NCBI RefSeq assembly: GCF_037975245.1
Contig: NC_092563.1
Location: forward strand, 27,243,960 to 27,307,959
Source of the DNA: Apostichopus japonicus
Lineage: Eukaryota; Echinodermata; Holothuroidea; Aspidochirotida; Stichopodidae
Length of the DNA stretch: 64,000 nt
Reading direction: 5' to 3'
The position numbers and the translations under genes are program-made. Under the pieces are notes generated by a model. That model was not told the origin of the DNA. It worked only from the letters and a program-made list of their open reading frames with translations, and made no database searches. Positions 55,801 through 64,000 of this stretch are shown here, piece by piece. Position 1 is the first letter of the stretch, and each line of letters begins with the position of its first letter.

Positions 55801-57366
55801 GGGTACCCCACTAATATAAAATACTGGAAATGCCCATCCCTTACATATGAAGTGATACCATTTTCCAGTAGTTTTCAACTGGTTACATCATGAGCTCATC
55901 TAGGTCAATGGGGGATGGGCATTTTGGGGGTCTACTGGCAGGGGTACCCCACCAATAAAAATTACTGGCAATGCCCATCAGTTGTATCTGAAGTCCTAAC
56001 CAACATTTTCCAGTAGGTTTCAAGTGGTTTCCTCATGAGCTGACCTAGGTCAGCCTTGAGGGGTCAATTGTTGATCACTGGCAGGGGTACCCCACCACCA
56101 ATAATTACTGGCGATGGCCATTTGTTGCTCTTGGGGCCATACCTGACACATTGTACTTACTTTGATGTGTTATTATGATAACTGATCTAGGTTAGCTATC
56201 AGGTGACTTTAAAATTGCTCTCCCAGCCACACCCACCACAGTCGGTTTGCAAGTCGTCTGGTTTCATATACAGGAATGCACTGTGAACATTGTGATGTAC
56301 AAGGCAATTGGTTACCTTCCCAGCTAACCAAACCCTCTGGGCTCCCGGTCTATTGGGATCATTATTAACATGATTAACATAATTATTAAGCTTTGAAAAA
56401 TAACTTGGTGTTATGCTGTGCAAAGCTAATAATTATTTGGTAAAGCTGCTATTCCTGGCTTATAATTTGAGGGACCTAGATTTAAATGTATACTTCCCAA
56501 TATGTTATAAAATTTTAATGTAAATGTATGTTTATGATAATGTGAGTTATCATGTGCTATATCTGTATCTGTGCTTACACGTATATCATATTTTCTGTTC
56601 ACAGGTCAATTATGGTGCAGATTTTGGCTTCCTGAAGACAAGTGGGAGGCCATTTGTAGTTAGGAGAAACACTCTTTGTTCGTGAAGACTTAACTGGTGT
56701 CGATTTGGGGTACCACTTTAAAACGAAAGTCATGAGGAACCCTTGCCCAAGATTCAACTTTGCATTATTGTGCAGTGCTATACTTTTGCGATTCATGTTT
56801 GATCAATTAACTTGTCTTAACTTTGTTGGAATAAAATCATATTTTCAGATTTTTGTTTACAGTGATTTCTTCCCTATCTGTCGAAAGTCAGCCTTTGTAG
56901 ACATCAGAAGTTTTATCAGAAATAAATACTGCCAACGTACACATTATTTGTGTTTCTTCTGCTCTCTTTTCTTTCAGTGATGCTAGTCAGTGAAACTAGT
57001 CGGGTTTAATTCTTTCAGTGATTCTAGTCAGTGCAACTAGTCAGTCGATACCGACTAAGAAAGGTTAGTCGGGAGAGGCACCATCCTGACTAATGTAAAA
57101 CCTGCTATAAACTAGTCGGTGGCTCATATAAATTAGTCGGTAAAGACCGACTAATGTCACCAACTAATGTAACTGACTAATATACATTTACCGACTAAGA
57201 AATTGTTGATCGACTAAGTTGACGGACTAAGATGACCCACTAAGAAATCCAACTGACTAAGGAATAAATTAGTCGGTATAGCAACTGACTAAGGCTATGT
57301 TAGTCGGGAGAGGCACCAGATGGACTAACGTTATGTTAGTCGGTGAACCAATTTAAGTTTTCAGTG
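52873..57366 (-). mobile_element. CACTA-like DNA transposon copy 2, non-autonomous (4494 bp)
   Basis: Inverted relative to copy 1 and nearly identical along its whole length, including subterminal TTAGTCGG arrays (52880-53150 and 56990-57350) and the internal foldback. Ends CACTGAAAA and TTTTCAGTG. TA flanks both sides (52871-52872 and 57367-57368), a 2-bp target duplication. No transposase domain is visible. The few differences from copy 1 are small substitutions and indels. Confidence 0.88.
55115..56360. repeat. Foldback repeat inside CACTA-like copy 2
   Basis: Counterpart of 9980-11232, inverted with the host element. Arms and ~110-130-bp subrepeats correspond. Confidence 0.78.
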
Positions 57367-57826
57367 TAGCTAAAGGAAATGAATAGTTTAAAAATTATCT
57401 CCTTGGTAATTAAAATAAAGTTCTAAGCTTGGCCGACTAATTCGCCATTACTAATGTAAAAGAGAGTTTTGACATAATTGGACCTCCATGCCTTTTTCCC
57501 ATCTACATAAGACATTTCGTTGTTTACATTAGCATCTGGCGGTATACTGCGCAACTTTCACGGACCGTACGGTAGACGATGGCATGTGATGTAATAACCG
57601 ATGCTTGCTTATATGATATTGGCTCGAACATGTTGAACGCGCGCTCAGCGCGCGAAAAAATGTTGGTTATATTTTTCGGGCAAGTCGTTACAGCCCCCAA
57701 GTCCAATTGGGCTCCTACGCTTTTGACTATACACACATATACAGTTTTGAGGCTGTTCATCCTGGAACGCCGTTTTCATGCTCACTGATATGATGTGACA
57801 TCTGCTCTTTGCTTTACAAATTCGAA

Positions 57827-58559
57827 CAGGCGTGTAGCGAGGAATTTGCCAAAAGAGGGGCGAAGCCTGTAGGCAAACTATCTAAGCGAAGCGCCACCAT
57901 GAGTTGGCGCGAAGCGTATAAGAAAATTTTGGCCGAAAATACCTCCCAGATCGCTGGAAATGACACTTCCAGGCCTTGTAAATTGCATGTAAGCCTTTAT
58001 CTATTTTGAAATTACTAGCGATATCATAGACAAATTTTGTTCGGGGGGGGGGGGGGCTGTCGCCCCCTTCCCGAAATGCGTCATATTCTCCGACGACTCG
58101 GTCGAGTTCAAGACCAGCCACAGTTGGTTTCATAGCACATTGTAAATTTGTTTAAGGCGTCCATACACATACACGCGTTATGATAGACCATATATAGTAT
58201 ATATATAGATACATTAGTGAGAGAGGAAAAATGGAAACGTCAAAAATGGAGTTGTCTGTGTAAGGGGTAGGGTGAGGCGCACGCCTCTTCCGATCTCGAT
58301 CCGTCACTGGCTACCCTGTGTATATAATAGGGATCAGCACTGTTATTATGTCACTGTTCCTCATTCTCTTTCCGGTGTCTTGGCGTTTTTCTTTTACTCC
58401 CTCCTTTTCTCCTTTTTCTCTCTTTCTTCTTTTTCTTTTCCCTTCCTTCCTCTCCTCCTCCTCTTTCCCTCCTCTTTTTTCTTCTCTTTTTCTTCTCTCC
58501 TCTTCATCTTACCCGGGGGGCGCGCGCCCCCAACGCCCCCCCCCCTGGATACGCGCCTG
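57827..58559. repeat. Possible hAT-like element with imperfect ends
   Basis: CAGGCGTGTAGCGAGG at 57827 and CTGGATACGCGCCTG ending at 58559 are inverted with a few mismatches. The octamers outside (AATTCGAA and CAAAGTTG) do not match, so they may be ends of two different elements. It contains the CTATCTAAGCGAAGCGCCACC word and a poly-G tract. Confidence 0.5.
58358..58512. repeat. Pyrimidine-rich CTTTT/CCTCC tract
   Basis: About 150 bp of almost pure pyrimidines on the plus strand. Open frames through it are compositional artefacts. Confidence 0.8.
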
Positions 58560-60929
58560 CAAAGTTGGATCTATAGACCAAGACTCATGGACAGTGTGGA
58601 TATGAATTTTTGTAACCACATTTCTAGTTACATTTGGAACCGATCAGCCATCCTAATATATCGCAATCTGAAACTCGGTCATAGCGCTGTGGAAATTCCC
58701 TTTATTGCGACATCGTGTTACAAAAGGGGGAACTCCCATGACGTCACCCGACGTTCTACATACTGCTTGACGGCTGTTGAACAATGCATTGATTGGATGT
58801 GTGTCTCTTTGCAAGTTACATTCAGTTACGTTGCACTGTGTGGTACTATGTGGTACGTATAGTTTGGAAAACACTACCACCAGAAAACAAATACCATTAC
58901 CAGCCTAAACTAGTGATCTGGGTGTATATCACTTCAGAACGTTTCCTGTTGCCTCTTTGCTACTACAAGGACTGTAATCTTCACCTTTCGCATGGAACAC
59001 AATCCATTGGATCATGTCTGAGCGAGACTCGAGTTAGGCTTAGCCTAGACTGGTCAACCTGGTACTTCTACTATTGCAACCTATTTCGAAGTTGCGATTC
59101 AGTTTGCGATAAACTTCACATCAGAGATTATTTAAATTTTAGGTTTCAACACTTACCTATCAAAATGTAGACAATAGCCTAACATAAGGCGTAGGCGTAA
59201 TATTTTTTATGTAGGATAGCATCATTTGGTGCATTTGCATTGAAACTTGAAACTTATCATGGATGTAAGCTAAATGAAACCTAAGTTGGCCTTGCAACTC
59301 TACCAAATGGAACTAGTTACTTTACTGTTATTGTTAAGCTTGGCCAACTGTAATAGAAAGTAGAACGATGCCTAGCCTAGGCTAAGTGTTAGTTTAGACA
59401 CAAGCAAACCTTCCCAGCATTGAATAATCACTGTAGGCCTATGGCTTGTGGAATATTATAGGACTTAATTAAGCCAAATATTATAGAATGTAAGATGCAA
59501 CACTCCATCAACAAGTCTGTGTAACAAGTCTACAATTTATTCAAAATATTATCTTTCTTTTGATCGATGATATTATAAATTGCACTTATTTGCCTGATCA
59601 TCTGTTAGATACTTGAGGATGGGGCCTAACTTTAGAATCCGTACCATATGAATGGGAAAGCTTACTAGGGGCTAGGAATTAGGGTTAGGAAGTAGGGTTA
59701 GGGGTTAGGAAATGGTAGGGATTCTAAATTAGTAACAAGGATGGCGTTCTTGCTTATTCGCCCAATCACAATCAGTGATCTGATAGACGCATCAAGCCAT
59801 GGAGGAAGATATTACATGTATGCCAGCTAGAGGAGAGTAGAGGTTGAAATCATATGATTATGCAGGGCTTCGTGGTTCAGTTTATTAGCATAGTAATCAC
59901 AACATGATCATGGAATCATGATCAGTATCTTTGATGAACTATGTCTTACATCAAGAAGTATGCATAAGGAAAAAGCAGACCTAGGTCTATGTCTTCCATT
60001 TAACAGACTGCATAACTGTTGAAGTGGCAAAAAACTTGAAGATATGTTCTAGACACCTTTTAATTTCTTATTTGGTTCTTGATATTAAATATTCATTGTT
60101 AAATTGGAACCTAATGAAGTTTGCCTGTTTTACTACCCTGATAATTGGCAACCAGTTTGTACCTTGTTATCAGAAATATCCCTAAATGAGCACTGACGAT
60201 TATGTCTGGATGATCGGTTCAGTATTTATAATCAAGAGTGCCATCGTGTTTTTAACCAATGATCAGGAAAATAGGTCTCACCATACAGAAAAAAACCTAA
60301 GATATTCTCTTTGTGGTGATACATGAAGGTTGCTGTTCCCAAATAAACTTCATATAAACTTGACTCTAAACATGGGACTCTACTATAAGTATGTGACTGT
60401 TGCCTAGTGTAGTATAAGACCTACAGCAATCTACAGTACTGTATGGGACCCACATTATGTAGAAATGTTTGATGCCATGTATTTTACCAAAAGGAAGAGT
60501 ATAATTATAGTGTTCATGGCCTGTTGAGACAGTCTCTTCCCCAATGCAATTTTAAACAGCACTGAGTGAATATCAAATACCCCGGTGAAAACAAAGAAAC
60601 TAACCTAAGTTTGATAAGAATCAGTGCTCCTGATTGAGTGAGAAACTTGTGTGATATGGTTTGACTGGAATTATTTTGCAGGAAGTTTTATTTTTGTAGA
60701 AAGAAACTGAAATTTAACTAAAAAGCTAAAGAGGAACAAATTGCTCAACTAAAACAATGTAGTTAATCATGATTCCACAAAGTTTGTTTGATAAAATTCT
60801 CTAAAAGTAAATTTATCATATATATATACTGTATATGTAGTAGAGATACAATAGCATATGTCATTGCCACAACCTGCTCTAGGATATTTCTTGTAAGATG
60901 ATTTTTGAATAATTTTTTATAAATTTCAG
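58560..60929. other. Upstream region of the host gene, no coding sequence recognised
   Basis: 2.4 kb with TAGCCTAGGC-type words. It may contain an untranslated first exon, because the next coding exon is preceded by a splice acceptor, but none is identifiable. A weak GGTTAGG-rich patch occurs near 59670-59720. Confidence 0.4.
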
Positions 60930-61344
60930 GTGAAAAAAAAGCAACAATTCATCCTTGTTGTGCTTGGGTTAGGTGTGTGGAAACTCTTGCACAATGAGCA
61001 CAGTTGGGTCAGAACTGGTCCAGGGGGAGGTGTCAAATAGGTTTAGCAGCAGCATCGGCAGCAGCATCGATATAACCTCAGAGGCCAGGGATTTGAGCCA
61101 GCTCGACATTATTTCAACTGTAGATGAAGATGATGAAGATCTATACAATGATAGTACAGAAGGAAGTTCCTCCGTGCTCTTATCACTGAAAGAGAGCTTG
61201 ACTACCTCACTGGAGGCATGCGGAGGTAACATCACTCTACTTCAGGACCTCATAGGAGAACTTGCACATTTTGATGAGAATCTTCATGCCAAATGCACTT
61301 CCAGGGCTGTTCTGGATATTCTACCAAAGAATAGAAACTTAGGG
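60930..61344 (+). CDS. First coding exon of an unrecognised host gene
   Basis: The splice acceptor TAAATTTCAG precedes 60930. ATG at 60994 is the first after an in-frame TAG at 60970, so it is a well-supported start. The exon codes 117 residues and ends at a strong donor (GGG|GTGAGT) in phase 0. The protein start is Ser-rich (FSSSIGSSIDI), then acidic (DEDDEDLYND), then a likely helix (LLSLKESLTTSLEACGG and onward). The exon continues in frame to 63966. No family recognised; a cytoplasmic or nuclear protein is plausible because there is no signal peptide or membrane segment. Confidence 0.65.
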
Positions 61345-63965
61345 GTGAGTGATGTTAGAACAATTCTGAGATGATAACAAAGAAACCAAACTTTTTCTTT
61401 CATGACGGAGATTTGCGGGAGTAAATTGATGTATATTTTGGCTACAAAATACTTGAGAGTCAGATTATAGATAGAATTAAAATTTAGTCAACAGACCCAT
61501 AATACATCTGTAGGCTGTGCTGCACATGTTCCACAGCTTCAATGTTCCTTTGACTCTGTGGACTATAAGGATACTTTTAAGATTTATTTCCTGTGGTATA
61601 AATATAAATATCATCAACTCTGTAGTACATTGATTCAAAATTACTTGAAAAGCTTTGCTTTTATAAAAGGACTTTTTTAGTCAGAAATGGGATCCAGTCC
61701 TTCCGTTCATATCATTTTTTGTCTTTGTATCCCCCTAAGCCTTGCCCAGTGATGAATTTTAGTTTCTGGGATAAGAAAGGTTTGCCTGTCCTGCCAGAAA
61801 ATTCAAATCCAACACTGACTTACATCAAGACGTGACGTCAGTATAGCACATTAGTCAGACTCAATACAATCTCACTCTATGCTTCGTCTTGATATGCTCA
61901 TTGTTCTCCACTGTTCCAAATATATATAAGATTAAGTTGGATTGTAATTAAGATAGACGCGAGGTTCCAAATTCACTTCTCCTGAATGATGTAGGATGTA
62001 AAATCTCTGAACTGCAGTAGGACTGTGGCACTGAAAAAATTATGGAGTTTTTTCATATACCTAATAGACTGCCACTAAAAAATGCCTTTAACAGGTTAAT
62101 TTCTCTTCATCAAGTACTGTAAGTACTATAATGCAGTTGGTGTTAGGTTGTACCTCTGTGTATGTATTTGGTGTTAGGTTGGATCTGTGTGTAGTTAGTG
62201 TAAGGTTGTACCACTGTGTGTAGTTAATGTTAGGTTGTACCTCTGTGCGTGGTTAGTGTAAGGTTGTACCGCTGTGGTGTAGTTATAATGTTAGGTTGTA
62301 CCTCTGTGTGTGTAGTTGGTGTTAGGTTGTACCTCTGTGTGCAGTTGACCAGTGTTAGGTTGTACAGTACTTACCTCTGTGTGTAGTTAATGTTAGGTTA
62401 TACCTCTGTGTGTAGGTAGTGTTGGGTTGTACCTTTGTGTGCAGTTGACTAGTGTTAGGTTGTACAGTACCACTGTGTGTAGTTAGTGTTAGGTTGTACC
62501 TCAGTGTGTGTAGTTGGTGTTAGGTTGTACCTCTGTGTGCAGTTGACCAGTGTTAGGTTGTACAGTACCACTGTGTGTAGTTAATGTTAGGTTGTACCTC
62601 TGTGTGTAGTTGGTGTTAGGTTGTACCTCTGTGTGCAGTTGACCAGTGTTAGGTTGTACAGTACCTCTGTGTGTAGTTAGTGTTAGGTTATACCTCTGTG
62701 TGTAGGTAGTGTTGGGTTGTACCTCTGTGTGCAGTTGACCAGTGTTAGGTTGTACATTACCTCTGTGTGCAGTTGACCAGTGTTAGGTTGTACAGTACTT
62801 ACCTCTGTGTGTAGTTAATGTTAGGTTATACCTCTGTGTGTAGGTAGTGTTGGGTTGTACCTTTGTGTGCAGTTGACTAGTGTTAGGTTGTACAGTACCA
62901 CTGTGTGTAGTTAGTGTTAGGTTGTACCTCAGTGTGTGTAGTTGGTGTTAGGTTGTACCTCTGTGTGCAGTTGACCAGTGTTAGGTTGTACAGTACCACT
63001 GTGTGTAGTTAATGTTAGGTTGTACCTCTGTGTGTAGTTGGTGTTAGGTTGTACCTCTGTGTGCAGTTGACCAGTGTTAGGTTGTACAGTACCTCTGTGT
63101 GTAGTTAATGTTAGGTTGTACCTCTGTGTGTGTAGTTGGTGTTAGGTTGTACCTCTGTGTGCAGTTGACCAGTGTTAGGTTGTACAGTACCTCTGTGTGT
63201 AGTTAGTGTTAGGTTATACCTCTGTGTGTAGGTAGTGTTGGGTTGTACCTCTGTGTGCAGTTGACCAGTGTTAGGTTGTACATTACCTCTGTGTGCAGTT
63301 GACCAGTGTCAGGTTGTACAGTACCTCTGTGTGTAGTTAGTGTTAGGTTATACCTCTGTGTGTAGGTAGTGTTGGGTTGTACCTCTGTGTGCAGTTGACC
63401 AGTGTTAGGTTGTACAGTACCTCTGTGTGTAGTTAATGTTAGGTTATACCTCTGTGTGTAGGTAGTGTTGGGTTGTACCTCTGTGTGCAGTTGACCAGTG
63501 TTAGGTTGTACAGTACCTCTGTGTGTAGTTAATGTTAGGTTATACCTCTGTGTGTAGGTAGTGTTGGGTTGTACCTCTGTGTGCAGTTGACCAGTGTTAG
63601 GTTGTACAGTACCTCTGTGTGTAGTTAGTGTTAGGTTGTACCTCTGTGTGTGTAGTTGGTGTTGAGTTGTACCTCTGTGTGTGTAGTTGGTGTTGGGTTG
63701 TACCTCTGTGCGTGCACTAACTCTGTACATGCACTCTAATTTGATGAATCTGAGTGATGTGATTAGAACATTTGATCACTCCAGAAGTATAATACTGTCT
63801 GAATCCGGGTAGAAAATTTGAAACTGGGTAACAGCAGTGCCGCTAGCATACCTGAGTACTCGGTGCAAACAGTGTGCAATAACATTATGCAACACAAATA
63901 TAACTGTTGTGATCTTTGTGTCAGGATTCATCATCTTGCAAGTTTTCTCTGTTCTGTTTCCACAG
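61345..63965 (+). other. Intron of the host gene
   Basis: A 2621-bp intron from GTGAGT to TTTCCACAG, phase 0. It contains a 1.6-kb minisatellite. 61345-62100 and 63720-63965 show nothing else. Confidence 0.65.
62120..63715. repeat. Intronic minisatellite with higher-order structure
   Basis: Dozens of copies of a ~28-35-bp unit centred on GTGTTAGGTTGTACCTCTGT, in several versions (TAGTTAATG, TAGTTGGTG, AGTTGACCAG). In the right half they combine into a higher-order unit of about 105 bp. The long minus-strand open frame at 63209-63730 is simply this repeat read in one frame. Confidence 0.9.
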
Positions 63966-64000
63966 GATGAAGGTGACTTCACTGTTATTGCTGCTGGAGT
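63966..64000 (+). CDS. Second coding exon of the host gene, truncated by window edge
   Basis: After the acceptor TTTCCACAG, 35 bases remain open in the phase expected from the previous exon, coding DEGDFTVIAAG and a partial codon. Confidence 0.55.

Larger units (their letters stand above)
52735..57735. mobile_element. MITE interrupted by CACTA-like copy 2
   Basis: The left end (AGTCGTAGGAG near 52737) and right end (CTCCTACGC...GACTA near 57712-57730) are roughly inverted. The sequence around them resembles about 45080-45470 in the MITE at 44847-45784 (shared ATTCGGGCAA...GCTGA and GGGCAAGTCGTTACA). CACTA-like copy 2 sits inside, at 52873-57366. Confidence 0.6.

Noticed and set aside
57827-58559. 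A complete hAT-like element with target duplication
   Set aside because: The ends are inverted, but the flanking octamers do not match, so it is kept only as a possible element.
58272-58862. 196-residue open frame with a Phe/Ser/Leu-rich hydrophobic stretch
   Set aside because: It is produced by a pyrimidine-rich tract and crosses a repeat end; no start context or homology signal.
59660-59725. Interstitial telomere-like TTAGGG run
   Set aside because: Only a few degenerate TTAGGG/GGTTAGG words, not a tandem array.
63209-63730. 173-residue minus-strand open frame, Thr/Gln/His-rich repeats
   Set aside because: It is the minisatellite read in one frame; period, composition and intronic position show it is not a gene.
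1-64000. tRNA, rRNA or other structural RNA genes
   Set aside because: None recognised by eye on either strand; a covariance-model scan would be needed to exclude a tRNA-derived SINE.

Overview
The window reads as non-model animal nuclear DNA, most likely from a marine invertebrate deuterostome such as an echinoderm. This rests on spliceosomal introns, a Polinton/Maverick, hAT, CACTA-like, Ty3/gypsy and Tx1/L1-like elements, and many AGGCCTA-type words in the unique DNA. The species is an inference. About two thirds of the 64 kb is nested transposable elements, and only one host gene start is well supported (60.9-64.0 kb).

Layout. 1-2414: a minus-strand Ty3/gypsy element (A), open through the window edge, inserted into the 5' LTR of a plus-strand gypsy element (B, 2415-15660). 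B's pol is split by a 4.5-kb CACTA-like element (8967-13468). 15905-43591: a complete Polinton/Maverick, with terminal inverted repeats and a perfect 6-bp target duplication GACATC. It carries a protein-primed type B DNA polymerase, packaging ATPase, double jelly-roll major capsid protein, minor capsid (penton-like) protein, basic core-like proteins, a tandem PC4-like protein and a chromodomain integrase. Two large elements sit inside it: a Tx1/L1-like LINE (about 17.1-21.8 kb) and an 8-kb hAT element (31944-39998) that splits the integrase at a 6-bp duplication. The hAT encodes a three-exon transposase fused to an OTU-type cysteine protease domain, and itself carries a 658-bp MITE with an 8-bp duplication.

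43.6-58.6 kb is mostly unique DNA broken by short hAT-like MITEs and foldback repeats, plus a second CACTA-like copy (52873-57366) in inverted orientation to the first. Two candidate exons of an unrecognised gene lie at 51.2-52.0 kb. 58.6-64.0 kb holds the start of a host gene: a first coding exon at 60994-61344, a 2.6-kb intron containing a 1.6-kb minisatellite, and the beginning of the next exon at 63966.

The Polinton genes form a virus-like set (replication, packaging, capsid, integration), but several are frameshifted, the integrase is interrupted, and no protease catalytic residues are visible, so this copy is probably not autonomous. Many single-base frameshifts sit in or near homopolymers, so some may be assembly errors. 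The exact insertion joints (GACATC, CACACC, GTTGAGCG, CA, TA) fix much of the order of events without a database search.
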